Of a DNA stretch of 64,000 bases, positions 21,501-34,539 are shown piece by piece. Position numbers and translations under genes: made by a program. Source of the DNA: Manis javanica (lineage: Eukaryota > Chordata > Mammalia > Pholidota > Manidae); the NCBI RefSeq assembly GCF_040802235.1, contig NC_133162.1, forward strand, positions 1,071,501 through 1,135,500. Direction: 5' to 3'. The notes under the pieces were generated by a model. That model worked only from the letters and a program-made list of their open reading frames with translations, was not told where the DNA came from and made no database searches. Numbering within the stretch: position 1 is the first letter of the stretch; every line of letters begins with the position of its first letter.

Positions 21501-24399
21501 GCTGGGGCCGGCACAGCCCCATGGACTCTGGCCAGAGAAGAAAACCAGATGGGCTTGCTGGGAGCCAGGCCCAGCCCAGTGTTCCCACCAGTGGGCGGGC
21601 AGTGAGCACTGCCCCGGAGAAGAGCTGCCACCTGCCGCCAGGAGCCCTGGTGCCCTCGCGGATGCTGGGGACCCCCACCCAGCAAGAACCACACCCCCAC
21701 CCCGACCCACGACTCCTGCTCTCTGGGGAGGCTTCTCCATGTACCCCGGGCCCGGGGAAGACAGCACGGAGCCTCAGGGGCTGGATGGGAAGGCCTTCCC
21801 TGGGCCAAGTGGGAGGCTCGGCTCCACTCCCTTCTGGAAGCACGGCCAGTTCAGGTTTGGATGGAACAAGCTGGTGTTCCCTGCGGCCAGAAAGCGTGAG
21901 GCTTTGGCTGAGCACAGTGGGCGGCCCTCCCAGGGCAGGCGGGCAGGCGGACGGACGGCCTTCACCGTGGGCTCCTGGTCAGCCTGCCAGGCGGTGCACG
22001 GCCCTGGCGGGGAGCTGCTTTTGAGGGCCCCTGTGAGGCGCCTGTAGCCGGGCCTGGGCTGGAGCATGGTGGGGGCTTGGCTGCCAGGCCAGGTGTTCAG
22101 GCAGCCTCAGGGTCAGGCTCCCAGGTGGCCATGTGAGCCCAGTGCTGCTGGGGGACTCAGCCCTCTTGACCTTGCTGTCCCAGAAGGTCCGCAGAGATGC
22201 ACCGTGAGCAAAGGTGTGAGCTCAGCTGGGCAGGGCAGGCCGGAGTCGGCACCGGCAGCTGGCGACCCTTGGTCAGGACCCAGCCTGTGCCCCTGCTGCC
22301 TCTCGGGGAGGCGGCCTGCTCCCTGCCCTCCATCCACAGCTGCTCAGGGGCCACCTGCCTCGTGTCGGGCCATGCTGTGCGTGGAGAAGGACCTGGCCCT
22401 CAGGGACCGAAGAGCCTCGGACGAGACTCCAGGGGAGGGGGGAGGGGTCTCTGCCAGGGTCCCAGGGAGGGTGTCGCTGACAGTGATGTCTGCCTGGGTC
22501 TTCACACTGCCCCAGGGGGCTCTGCTGGCTGACGCCCCAGGCCCCGCGCCTCTCGAGCTGGCAGGCTCCTTCTCAGGCCCCGTTTCCAGGATGGACGGAG
22601 GCTGGGAGGTGAGGCCTCCTCCAAGTCTGCGACTGCCATCTCAGCCTGGGCCAGGGTGCAGGGCGTGGTTCTTAGGGGGCTGACCGCCCTGTTCCCCAAC
22701 ATTGGCAGGGCCAAAGGACCCCATTGCCTCCACTGGGAAGGTTTCAGGCCACTGGACAGGACATCTTCAGGCCCGTGGGCCACGCCACTGGGGAGCTGGG
22801 CCGGAGGGCCGCCCTCCCAGCCTGACCTCTCCTCTCCCTCCTTGGCTGAAGGCCACCGCCTCCCCCGCCAGTCCTGCCCCCAAGCCCCCCTCTATTATTT
22901 CTCAGGGTGGCTGGGCCTGAGAAGATGCCGAGGGCCTCCCTGTTTGGCCTGGGGATATGACTCTATGGGTCCCCAGGGCCCTGAAGAGCCCTGCCATCCC
23001 TGTGCCTAACCTAGAAGTAACAAATGAGTCAACTGCCCCCAGAGAAGCACTGCCACCTGCCCTGGCTTAGAGGCACCTCCGCACCCCACAAGGAAAGCTG
23101 TGGGTAACCTGATTTACCCACAACGGGAGGAGGTGGTGAGCTCGGAGGGGCAGGCGGCAGTCGGCAGCGGGATCCGGGGACAGGGCAGGCTGCGGGGCCC
23201 TAGCCACAGAACGTGCCCCTGGGAACCTGAGATGCTCCCCACGGCTGACTGGCACCCCAGGTCTGGGCACCGCGGGCTCATGCCATCATGGTGATGTCCC
23301 TAGGGGGACCCTGGCTCTCTGCCCACAGGCTCCCCACCAGGGAGGCAGCAACACACACAGGCTCCGTCAACAGCAGAGACGTGGCTCTGAAGACGTCTAA
23401 AGGCCTGGAGGCTGCAGGCAGCCCCACTCCCTGCCCGCAAGCACCCCAGCAAAGCCAGGAAGGTCCCTCCCAGGAGAGCAGGTTGGCGTCTCCACCCATC
23501 CACTCTTTCATCCCTCTCGGGTCCCTGAGCACCCCAACACGAGCACCCGGACTAGTGCTGGGGACACGGACAGAGCAGCTCACAGTCCCAGGGTGGGGGG
23601 CACCAGGGCAGGGGCAGAGCAGCCTGGGGGGCCCACTGGGAAGGGGAGGGAGAAGTCAGGACGGCTCCAGGGAGGAGGTGAGGCCTGAGCTGGAAAGCAT
23701 GGGGGTGGGGATAGGAGGAGACACCAGGGTCCAGGAGTGGGAGAGAGGCAGGCAGGGGCCTGTCCGGGCTGGCAGGTGCAGGCAGAGTCCACTCCTGGGA
23801 GGGGCCGCCAGGTTCCAAGGATGTGGCCAAATCATGGCCTGTCCCCATTCAGACCAGCCCTCTAGGACCTACTAGAGCAGAAAGCACAGCCAGGCTCAGG
23901 CTGCAGAGGGGGCAGGAGGGCCCTCGCTGGCCCTGGGGGAGGGAGCTGCCTGCCTCAGAGGCCTCCAGTGTGGCAGCCACCTGACAGCCACTGGCCTGCA
24001 GCTGTCCCAGGTCAGGCAGGACGGGGTGCCCATGGGTCACCATGCTTGCTCCGTCCCTCTCTGCACTTACCAGTGAGGCCAGAAAAGGCCTGGGACACCC
24101 TCACCCCACTCGGGCCCTGCCACAGGCCCGCACAGACCGCTGTCGCCCGGCCTCCGGCCCCCCGCAGGCCACAGAGGTGGGGGCTGCAGCAGCAGATGGC
24201 ATCCTGTACCGCCCCTTTCTGGTTTTCCTGGACTGCAGAGCAAAGAGAAGTCCTTCTCTGTCCCTCAGGAGGCATCTGCCGAGGCCCATTGGCCAGCCGC
24301 CGAACTGGGGCCTTGGGTGCTGAGGTGCGCTGACCCTCAGCCATCGCGACAGCCCTCTTCAAGGAAGGTCCTGGACCTGCGGGTTGTGGGAGGCTGGAG
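18551..24399. other. long GC-rich intergenic stretch, no gene supported
   Basis: Nearly 6 kb of high-GC DNA with long overlapping frames on both strands (for example 21377-22024 and 21424-22047 on plus, 21391-21915 on minus). Their mutual overlap and Pro/Gly/Ala/Arg-rich content mark them as chance frames. A small AT-rich patch lies at about 20930-21040. I see no exon with a recognisable domain. Confidence 0.5.
20225..20310 (+). repeat. probable MIR fragment
   Basis: CCTCAGTGTCCCCAGGTGCA followed by ACAGAGGAATGA resembles the MIR 3' phrase that normally reads CCTCAGTTTCC then ATCTGTAAAATG. Short and diverged. Confidence 0.4.
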
Positions 24400-24560
24400 G
24401 CAGGGGGGCCAATGGAGGGGCCAGTGGAGAGGAGGGGCCCCAGGGGAGAAGGGACCCAGGGGAAGAGGGGGCACAGAGGACGGGGGCCACAGGGAGGAGG
24501 GCGCTATGGGAGAGAAGGGGCCCCAGGGGAGGCAGGGGCCTGAAGAAGCCTGAGCTCCGT
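24400..24560 (+). repeat. purine-rich degenerate repeat (GGGGCC/AGGAGG)
   Basis: About 160 bases of loose repeats of GGGGCCCCAGGGGAG, GAGGAGGG and GGGGCCA. Runs of G are dense enough for G-quadruplex formation. No coding sense. Confidence 0.65.
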
Positions 24561-24779
24561 GGGGGGCAGCCTTAGAGGGTGCTGTGAGCAGGGGGCTGAT
24601 CAGCTGTAGTCCCTGGTGGGTGACCCCAAACTACCACAGAGACCATTATTGTCACATGGCAAGAAGGTTTTTGCCCCATTGATCATGCTGAGAGCTGCCC
24701 AGGGTGCCCCCCTCCAAGCCCCACCTCCAGTCATGAGGCCTGGTGCCCTGGGAAGAGACCCTGATGGTGGGAAATAAAG

Positions 24780-25190
24780 ACTCCCGAGGATGTCCACATG
24801 CTACATCCTGAGACATGTGAATGTGTCTCCTGTTCACGTGGCAGAAGGTGATACAGGCTGTAGATGGAACGAGGATGATATCAGCCGATTTAGGGTGGAG
24901 AGCTTGCCCTGATGGTCCAGGTGGGCCCCACACAGTTGCAGGGGTCCTTGCAGAAGAGAGAGCTGGAGAATTCAGAGTCAGGGAGAGGCACCCAAGGGCT
25001 GGGAGACAGAGGAGGGCTGAGACTCGAGGATGCAGAGCCTCCGGCAGCTGGACAAGACCTGGAGTGGGTTTTGCTCTGAGCCTTTGAAGGGAACCAGCCC
25101 CTCCCACCCATGGCTTCAGCCCAGGGAGGCCTGTTTCATCCAGCCCGAGGTTGTCCTGCAGACAGCAATTCTGTGTAGGTCCAAGGTGCA
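24780..25190 (+). repeat. MaLR/MLT1-like LTR
   Basis: In order: GATGTCCACATGCTACATCC, a TTCACGTGGCAGAAGG phrase, GGTCCAGGTGGGCCCCACAC, GGGGTCCTTGCAGAAG, and a late AGACAGCAATTCTGTG. This is the phrase order of mammalian MaLR-type LTRs in the sense orientation. The end is poorly defined. Confidence 0.7.
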
Positions 25191-25496
25191 AAGACCACCG
25201 GCTGAGATGCCCAACCCACAGGTGCCCTCAATGCAGCCCTGGGAGCTGTAGCCCTGGCCCCTGGCCTTCCTGCTGGTCATGAACAGCAGACAGTTTCCCG
25301 GGAGACCCTCAGAGACTGCATGGCCTTACAAAAAGGGGCATATCCAGGGTCACGATCATCTGGGGAGCCCTGCTGGGCACAAATTTGAGGATGACTGTCA
25401 CTGCACCCCCCTTCCGTACTTCCTGCCCTGTGGCCAGACCCTCCTGGGGTCAGAGCTGAGAGCCTAGTCACTTCCGAGTCAGGGAGGACAAGCCCC

Positions 25497-25680
25497 CTGT
25501 GCTGCTGCGCCCCACCCACCGCTGAGTTTCCCGACTCGGAACACAGGGGGGACAAAGGGGACGATGAAGACAAAGACGGCGATGGAGATGAAGATGCCGG
25601 AGAGGCCGACCACTGGCACTGCGGCCCACGGGGCTGCACCAGCCTGCCGAGAAGGCACCCCGGTGCCCTGAGAGAGCCTG
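25497..25680 (-). other. candidate small membrane-segment frame, not a supported gene
   Basis: On the minus strand a frame from about 25680 to a stop near 25490 encodes some 58 residues with a strongly hydrophobic centre (GLSGIFISIAVFVFIVPF, near 25590-25540), built mainly from codons ending in C. There is no ATG in frame. A good acceptor-like sequence (pyrimidine-rich then TTGCAG) ends near 25697, but its reading frame hits TAG at once. The plus strand is a GATGAAGAC-like purine repeat, so the hydrophobic run may simply be the complement of that repeat. I do not call a gene. Confidence 0.2.
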
Positions 25681-27982
25681 GCAGCGGCCTAAGTGCCCTG
25701 CAATGGGCCAGCATCAGGCAGAGGCACAAGGCAAGGAGGCCGAGTGGCAGAGGAGAACACTGCCACCTGCCCTTTGACAGGTGTGCCAGGGAAGAACACC
25801 GTCAGAGGCTGTCTGCGGCCTGGGGTCACCTGTCTCCTCTTTCAGACTCCCCAGTCTTCTGCAGTGACCCCTGTGGGCTTGTAGAGGGATCTTTGGAGCC
25901 ATGTTGTGTGCTGTGGGTTCTGGGGTGGTTTGGGGAGGGTGTGAAGAGAGGGGTGGCCACAGGGCTCTTGGGGGAGCTGCTGGAAGGGTGCCCTCTGCTG
26001 GCAGAGGTGGGCACTGCCACAGCCCAGGAGGAGCGCCCCCTCTGGCCACAGGAGGGGTGGGCCTCCTGGGCTTCTCCCTGGGACAGGGTCTCTGTTCTCT
26101 TGAGAATGTGCTTTTGTGGCTCCCCACCTTTACCCCCACCCTTGTGCCAGCATGTGCCCGCCTCAGGGCACCATTTCCTGGAAATGGGCAGGATTGGGAC
26201 CACATCCTTGTCCCCTCACCACTGAGGCCCCAGGATGGCTCTGTCTGGGGTGGGGCTGGGTAGGGGGGCTGAGTGGGGTCCCCCTGGGCTGAGGGTAGGG
26301 TGAATGGAGCTGTCCTTGGGCCATGTGGGCTGTGCTGGGCCCTGGGGTCCTGCTGGAAAGGCCCCTCTGAGACCCCAACAGTGCGTCATTGTAGACATAA
26401 TGTTTCCGGATCACGCTAGACATCGAGTGCAGCTCACCTAGGGACCCTCTTAATCAGCAGCTCACCAAGCTGCAGTCCAGGATTGGAAGTGGCCACCCCT
26501 AACCTGGTGGGCATTTCCATCCGTGCTGAGACCTACTGCCGCAGGCCCAGGGAAGGGGTCCGGGGAGGGGCCGCTCTGCCCCTAGGCTTGCAGCCAGCTC
26601 CCTCGGGGAAGCCCTGAGGGCGGCCCTCTAGGTGGGCAGCTGCCTTGTGGGCTGTACCAGGCACCGCCTACACACTCGCAGAATTTATCTGTAAACACAA
26701 GGCCACTGTGAAGCCCACCCACCCCTCGCCTCCCTAGGTCCGCCCCACCTGCTGCCCAGCTGGGGAGAGCACTTTCTAAGGACACAGAAAGACGCCTGGC
26801 TGAGAGGGGTCTGGCCCAGGCAAGAAGCAGGCACCTCCCAGCCTTGGGTGAAGAGGGCCTGAGTGAGTCCCGGCCACAGACAGGGCCTTGGGCACCAAGG
26901 CTGTGCTGTCCGCAGCCCCCAGGGAAGTAGGCCTGGAAGCCTCAAGGAGCCAGACATGCCAGTGGCTGGAGGTGCCAGACCTGGGCGCCCTCCTAATGCA
27001 GGCTCATGTCTGGGCAGAGTGTCCACGTGTGCCCATCAGCTTTTGGGGAAACACCGAGGGGCCTCGTCACCCAGTGAGTGATGTGGCTGCTAAGGGAATG
27101 GACGGCACTGCTCTCCGGGGACCTGCGCTCTAAGGACACAGAGCTGCCCCTTCTCCGTCCCAGCCCCTTCCATGCTGTCCCCAGTCCCTCCCCTGCCCTG
27201 GACTGCCCTGTGCGGGCCCCTCCCATCTGAAGAGGATGTCAATCCTGCTCACAGCCCCAGGGACTGCGGGGGGAAGATGCTCTGGTCCTTGTTCTGTTCC
27301 AGAGGCCCCACTGCCACACGGGCAGGGCAGGGCTCTTCTTCTCTGGAGGCTAGGGTGACAGCAGCTGGCACAGGGTGGGGCTAGAACTGCAAGAAGATGT
27401 GAGCCGCGCCCTGCCTTGGTGTGGCCCGCATGCAACCCATGCAGCCACCTGGGCCAGCCAGTCTGGGGGCCTGGGTCCAGGTCCCAGGACTTTCCCTGAA
27501 GCTGATGAGGGCACCCTGGGCCAGTCTTGTCCCAGGCTGTCCGTCTCAGTGTGTCCCAAGGCAGCGCATGGCAAGCCTAACAGAGAGGTGGCCCTGAGGC
27601 ATGGGCAGCCTTCTCAGACTGAGCTGGAACACACTTCCACAAGGGCGTGAGATCTGCACAGGCAGGGGTGCCCCCAAACCCTACTCCACCCAAACTCTGC
27701 CAGACCCCCAGCCTCCCTGGAGGTGTGGGAGGTCTTTGGATCCCTACTTAAGCCAATAGAGCAGGGTGCTCTGGGTAATAGGGTGGGAGGGGCCCTTGGG
27801 TCACTGAGTCCTGCAGCCCACGGTCTCCCCTGAAGAGCCTCAAACATGCACGGGGCCCTGGTGGGTCCAGCCCCTGTGCCCCCAACCCAGCCCCGGAGGC
27901 TGGCTGTGAGGAGGGTGGCCCTGCACAGCCTGCCTCCTAGGGCCTCGGGGAAGGAGGCTGCTCAGAGCTGAGAGTTGAGAAG

Positions 27983-27998
27983 CGACCTTATAAGGTCA
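27983..27998. promoter_or_regulatory. 14-bp perfect palindrome with nuclear-receptor half-sites
   Basis: GACCTTATAAGGTC at 27984-27997 is a perfect palindrome. With flanks it reads CGACCT, four bases, AGGTCA. That is an everted pair of nuclear-receptor half-sites with one mismatch. Seen in the sequence; binding is inference. Confidence 0.25.
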
Positions 27999-30900
27999 TC
28001 TAAGTGACCGTGCGAGTTGGCCCGGCCCAGCACTATGGCAGCTTCACTTTAATGTGTGTGTGCAGCTGGGCGGGTTTGAGGGCATAAATCAGGCAGGACT
28101 CCACAGGGGCCAGGGCCTTGGCAGACATTTGCATGTCTTGAGAGCTGAAATCAGTCACGTGCAGGACAGGGGTTCACAGGGGCAGGAGTGACAGGTTTCT
28201 GTGCTCTGGAGGATCCCACCCATCTCCCCTGGAAGCCGAGGTACAGATGGCCTGCAGCTGGATGGGAGCCTGTGTGTCCCCCAGGGTTGCTGCCCAGGTC
28301 AGTGGGGCCCAACCTGGCTGGCGCCTTGGGCACAGGAACCTCAGCCACACGGAGCGGAGCATTGCGGGTTCTGTGGCCCCAGTGTCTTGGGTGGGTCAGA
28401 GTTATTTACTGCCTAGCAAAGCTGAGCTTGTGAATCCACACGGAGCAAGTACTTACGGAGGCAAAGATATTAAACCAGTAATGCTGGCAGTGGGAACAGT
28501 GATTCAAAGACCCTGTGATGGTTTCCAGACTTAAACACAGAATTAGATCCGCAGCACAAACGTCTAACTGCAGGAAGTCTGGTTTGGTTGTCGGAGCAGC
28601 AGGGCTCGGCGGGACCCTTGTCCTGGCCAACCCAGCCTGGTCCTTCCCCCCTTTTCCACCTGATCGCCTCCAGCTCCACTGCTGGCAGCTCAGATCCAGA
28701 AAAGGGCCCCTTCTCTCAAAAGACCCCAACAGTCAGTCGACCCCAAGCATCCTACCAGGCCTTGATTTAGCAAATGCTTGTGAATAAGCAAAAGCTATCT
28801 GGTTGTTCAAAAGCCTTGCTTAGGAAGAAGAAATTGTGCCTGCATCTCTGGAAACCTCTGGACCAGCTTTATAAGCCCTGCCTGTGCCCACTGCCCCTCC
28901 CCCAGGACACCAACTCCCCCCACCCCCACCCCCCACCTCATCCCTGCAGTCTATGACCACTCAGAGGCACAGTGCCCAGAAGCGTCAGCAGGTGGCACCA
29001 CTGTGCCATGGCGACCCTTTGCCTGCAGTGCCCCCACCCACCAGCTGGGGGCCCTGCCCTCAAAGTCCCTGTTTGGACCTGTCCCCAACAGAGCCCAGTG
29101 GAAGTGTAGGGACTCACAGGCCCCTGAGACGCACGCGGGGCTCTGCTGACGCCAGGAGCTTCACACATCTGGACTCCCACACATTCCAGGAGGGGTAAAT
29201 GTGGTCATTCCCAGGCCTAGGCTGGCTGCTTGGCAGTGGCCAAGTGGAGCCTGACATTCCGGCCTCCCTCCCACCCCACCCAGGGACCCCTCTGCTCCCC
29301 GAGCCCTGGATGTACTAACCCACAGGGGGCCCGTGAGCTCCAGGCTAAGTGGGTTGGGGGCCCAGTCCTGGCGGTGCTGGAAACACTGAGGGTCTAGTAG
29401 GGTCCCACCCCCAGAGCAGAGGCCACCCAGGGGAGCCGGCACAGTGCCAATAGAGGAACGTGAGGGGTATGGGCCCAGGGGACGGGGCTTGCGTGGGCCC
29501 AGGGGTTGGCTGCGTGGGACCAGGTGGAGCAGCATGGACCAACTGCGGGTACCTGTGCACAGTAGGACTGCAGGCTTACTGGTGCGGTATCTTCTGCAGA
29601 TGGCCATGGGGCCTCACACCCCTCCATGGGGTGCAGACCGCCCAGAGACCACAGGGCCAGCTTGCTGGGGGCTCAGTGGGCAGCAGGGGCCCCAGGGCTG
29701 GAGCTGTTGGCCCTATGGGAGCCATGTCTGGGTCTCCTGGACTTACCCGCCTACGCCTCAGCTCTCTGCCTAACTCAGGCCCTTCTCCCTTGGAAGTGCG
29801 AGGCCTCCCCAAAGTGCAGGCGGGGGGATTCCCCTACAGCTCAGCCCCTGAGGGACAGGCCCCAGGCCCGGGCCCACTGGACACGCCCCACCAGCCCAGC
29901 CCAGCTTCACCTCCTGGGTGCAAGCTTGCGATGCTTCAGAGCCGCTGTCTGGGGAGGGCTGTGCAGGTGCAGGGGAAGGGACTGGGGGTGACGAGAAGGA
30001 TGCCATGTCCAGGGTGATGTGGGGGCGGGGATGGTCCCCATTCTCCCTTCACCGAGACCTCACCTGGAAACCTGCAGGAAGGCTGAATGGCCGCCTGGCT
30101 GGCCAAGACCACCCCTGCTGCCCAGCGCAGAACTGAGGCCCTCCCTTCACACGGCCTCCCTGACGGTCAGAGGCCCATGTGTCCAGGGCCCACGGGGGCG
30201 GCCGGACTGGCCAGGAACCCCTGGATTCGGGCAGGGGTGCCTCCGGGCTCAGGGAGGAGCCTGCAGAAGGCCATGACCCCCCTTCCAGACCCCAGTGAGG
30301 TGGTGAAGGGGGCTGGGTATCTTCTGCTTCAGGTCACAGCCTGCCACGTGGACAGCAGCCAGGACAGGACTCACTGAGCACAGACACCCCACCCACATCC
30401 CTGCCCAGAGCCTCTGCGGGGCAGACGGAGCCGAGCTGGAGCCGCAGACTGTCCCGTGGCCTTCCACCCGCCTCCCTTGTCCTGCACTCTCCATTTCTCC
30501 TCCCAAATGGAAGATTGTTTTTCTATTTTCATGTTCTATGATAAGCAGCTTTTATAATAGCTTATTTCATTAAAATGTATGATTTACTTAAAAAAATGGC
30601 AAGTGCAACATGAAGCCTGAGTCCCAGTGCAGCCGGGTGCCCAGTGTGCATGGTCTCTCTTCTGGCTGGCAGCAACGCCAGACTGGGGCCGGGGGTGCAG
30701 GTTCCTGGGGGCACCTGGGGGAGGGTGGTGTGGCGCCAGATGTGGACACGGAGTTCCACTCTTTCCTTCCTTCGTGGTTAGAAACCCCGTTTCCAGCACA
30801 ACCATGAGGTTCTGCTGGCGCCAGGGAAGTTCCCTTATCTTGGCTGTGGGACTGGTTCTGAGCCATCACTCACAGCGCATTTTAATTAGGAACCTTGACA

Positions 30901-33900
30901 AGTGATTTGTTTCCTGGGGGGAGGGAGCCAGTCTTTTGCCTGAGATAAAGGGACAGCTCCTCAGCCTCTCCAGGGATCTCCCCAGGACCCCAGACCTCCC
31001 CTTCCTGCCCCAGGAGGGCTGTGGGCCCAGCACCCCTGGGGCTTGCTGAGGAGGGTGCAGGGGGGGAGCCCTACTCTCCCCCTGAGGTAAGCCTAGGCTT
31101 CCCAGGTCGCTGGGCTGCCCCTCCTGAGCCCAGGGCTACCCCAGGCCTCCCCAAGCCGCAGCCTCTGGCATCCACATTCCTGAACCCTAAGACCCACCTG
31201 TTTGCACAGGCCAGCTGCCCAGGCAGCCCCACAGAACTGGCTTTTCCAGATGCCCCACCCAGGCCCTGGGAGAGCACCTGGGCTCTGGAGCTACAGGGAG
31301 GGGCCGGGATGCCAGGGAAAGGGGGTGGTTCTTCTGGTCTGGGGGTGCACTTGGTCAGAACCAGGAAATGGGCTTCTTGTCTGAGGCCCTGTAAGACCAG
31401 GAAGCAAGGGCATGTGCCCAGTCACCCCGGGGCCTGCGGGTCCTGGGGGGTTGGTCCCGCGGGAGGAGGGGAGACCCGGAGGGCTTGACTGACTGGGTGG
31501 GGAGGGAGGGAGAAGGGAGGAGGGTGCAGGCCCCCCCGGCGGCGTCTCAGCCCCGCTCCCACACCTCTCCTGCACACCTTCCCCTCCAGGAGCCCAGGCC
31601 AGGCCAGGAGGCCACTCTACAGGCACTCACCCCCACCCCACAGCAGCTGCTCAGGAAGGCCCCCAGGCCTGCGGAGGGATGGGCCCTGCCCCGTGCCCAG
31701 CGGGCAAGCCTTGAGGGCAGACTTCCGCTGAGCACTGGCTCGGCCCTGGCAGGAAGGCCTCTCAGGAAGTCCCAGCCCCGGATCCCACCCCCCACCCCAG
31801 GTCTTGCACAGACCCCAGGGGGGTCTGTCCCCAGGGACCCCTCCCTGTCCACCTGACCCCTCCCATCAGCTCCTCGCTCCCAGAACCCTCTGGGGCTGCA
31901 GTGGGGGCCCTTTTGCTCCAGACAGGCCTCTGGCACCAGCCTCTGCCCTCCCCCCCTCCACCCCCCTAACTTCTCCTCCTCTCTGCTACCCCTCTCCCCC
32001 GCCCTCTCCTACTCCTTCCCCTTCCCCTGTGAGTCACAGGAATGAAGAAGCCATCCCAGTGGTTAGTCCAGGGCCCTCCCCGACCTCCAAGCTCCTGGAA
32101 AGCTCTGCATGTCAGGCCTTCCCCTCATGTGACCAAATGTGGGCCCACCCGCACCTCTGCCCCCAGCCCAGCTGGGCTCCTTCCTGGGGTGGGGGCAGCA
32201 CAGCAAAGCCAGAGAGTTGACCCTGCCTCCCTCCTGAGCTCTTTGTCTTCTCCTGCTGACCAGAGCCCGGGCCTCACCTCCCAAAAGTACCTTCTGGGCA
32301 CCCCATTCCGTGAGGCAGTCCAGCTGGGAGAGCCAGCGGCCGGAGCGGGCCGGGGGGAGCTCCTGGGCGGCTTGGCCAGTCGGTCCTGGACGGTCCGGCA
32401 GCTGCCAGTGAGTGGCCTTCGCCTCGGGCCTCTCCAGGGAAGCCCCTGCCCCCAGCCACACCAGCCCCTCCTGCAGGTCAGAGGTGCCCGGCCGGCCTTG
32501 AGGGCCCCCAGCCCTGGGCTCCCTGCCCACGCAGCAGCTCCTGTGTGCCGGCTGCCATCCCTCCCAAGGGTGAGAGGGATGGGCCCGGCTGCCTGGCCAC
32601 CTCCCTCCCAGCCTCCTGGAGATGGGGAGAGCCCTGGGGTCCACTAAAGCAGGGTCTTGGATGAGCAGTGACTCAGGGCCTGCGGCAGGGAAGGTGTCCA
32701 GGTCCCACTGGGCAGCTCCCTGCCCCCACCCAGGCCTGGGCACTTCAGCGGGGACAGAGGTAGACACTGGATGAAAGGCTGGTGGCTGGACCCCCTTGGC
32801 GCTGAAGGCTCCCACAGTTTCAGCACATGAGGTCTTCCCCTCACATGACCTCAGGCCCAGGGAAGAAACGCCCCCCGGTTTGGGAGACAGAGCAGACCGG
32901 GGGGTGCTATCCTGTGCTATCCAGGAGCCACAGCTGGGGCCGCCTCGACCCGGGTCAGGGTGCCATGTCCAGGGCCCTGGGCCCCCGGCGGTCCCGGACA
33001 CTCCCCCAGCACAACCTGAGAGCTGAGGGCAAGTCGTGGCCCTAGAACAGCAGGGCCCACTTTTTCCCTGGTGGCACCCAGAGGGCCTCATGGCATCAGC
33101 CAGACGGGGGGCAGCTCGGAGCAGCCCAGCAGCCACCGGGAATCACCTCCTGCCACCCTCTGGCTGCCGCCCTTGGAGGCCAAATGCCCAAAGCTCGCAG
33201 GACAGGCCCGTGTGCCAGGGTTTGGACACAGCCCCTCACTGTGGATGCCATCCCTGCCCGGGGCGAGCTGGGGTTGGGGGCCGAGGGTGACGCTGTGGGA
33301 CTTGGTCTGAGCTGGAGAGGCAGAGGGCAGGGACGCAGCAGACAGATGCCCGAGGCCAGGGTGGCGGGGACGGAGGCGCAGCCAGGGCCAGGCTGTCCGG
33401 GAGCTCCTGCGGGGTCACCAGGCCATCAGCACCCAACTCAGGTCCAGGGACTTCCACGGTCCGCAACACCCACACTCTGCTGAGCTCGGCGCTGCCTTAC
33501 GGACATTCATTCAAGGATTAAAGCCCCGTCAAGACTAGCTGGTTGCTGATACTTACAAATTATTTTTGTATTAAAAAGATTTAACAGTTACAGGACTGAG
33601 GTCCAGGAAGCTGTGGGCACGGCAGGTCAGAGGCTGGGACGGGACGGCCCCACCATCCGTGGCGAGGCCTGGGGCCCCCTCCCCTGCCTGCCCACGTGCA
33701 CCGTGGTCAGCTCCGCCGACCTCAGGGAGTTGGAACAGGGTTGGAACAAGCTGGCTGAGGAGGCTGTGCGTGAAGGTAGCGGCCTGCATGCTTCCCACAC
33801 GCATTCTCTTCCACTGTTTCAGAATTTCCCAGCGCCCTTCCACACTTCTTAAACACTGTGCTAGGGATGTGGCCCACTGCGCAGAGCAGACAAGGGCCAC

Positions 33901-34539
33901 GGTGCCGGGGCCCCAGCTGATGCTGGGTCATGTGGTCTATAAATACTTTGGTTTATCTCCAAAGGCCCTGAGCTCTTCTCTCTCTCCCTTCCCGTCCCCC
34001 TCGTCCTCCCTGCTGTCAGTGAGGCATCTGGAAACCTAGGTGCTCAGCCTCCCGGGCTGGGCGAGCATCCTGCACAATACAGCTATGTGCTGTGAGCCCG
34101 CTGCGTGCGCCGCACGCCTCCCGCGTCCACACGCTCTGAGGAGACAGGCCCTGGGTTAGCAGGCATCGCCTTGGTATACGGGAGGGTGGTCAGGACACTT
34201 CTTGACTGTTAATGCATTGTGATTCCTTTTGTAATAAGAACATGGGGCTTTAACAATATGGGATGGGGGGTCAGTTTCATTTTTAATTCTGCTTTTGGTC
34301 TCAAGTTTTGGTGATAGTCTCACGATCTTTCTAATCATTTATGTGAATGCTTCCAACCTCCAATTCATCTTTGCTTGAGTCCATCCATTCCTTTGGCTTT
34401 ACTGTGATTTATTTGTCTCATCCCCATTTTTGGATGCTTACTGGCTTCAGCTTTCCAACAGGAAGTGCGCCAGGCAGCAAGCGCCGCGGGGATGCTCTGT
34501 ACCCATGTGCAAGGCTGCAGTTAAAGACAGGAAATATGG

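Larger units (their letters stand above)
25191..34539. other. long intergenic stretch, no gene supported
   Basis: Over 9 kb, mostly GC-rich, with many chance frames including a 357-codon minus-strand frame at 32063-33136. Lower-GC patches at about 27960-28180, 28400-28570, 30500-30610, 33535-33600 and 34150-34440 hold no open frame. A C-rich tract lies at 28898-28945. TATAAATA at about 33938 has no associated promoter context that I can support. Confidence 0.45.

Noticed and set aside
32063..33136. 357-codon minus-strand open frame
   Set aside because: Pro/Gly/Ala/Arg-rich without domain, overlapped by frames on the other strand; expected in stop-poor GC-rich DNA.
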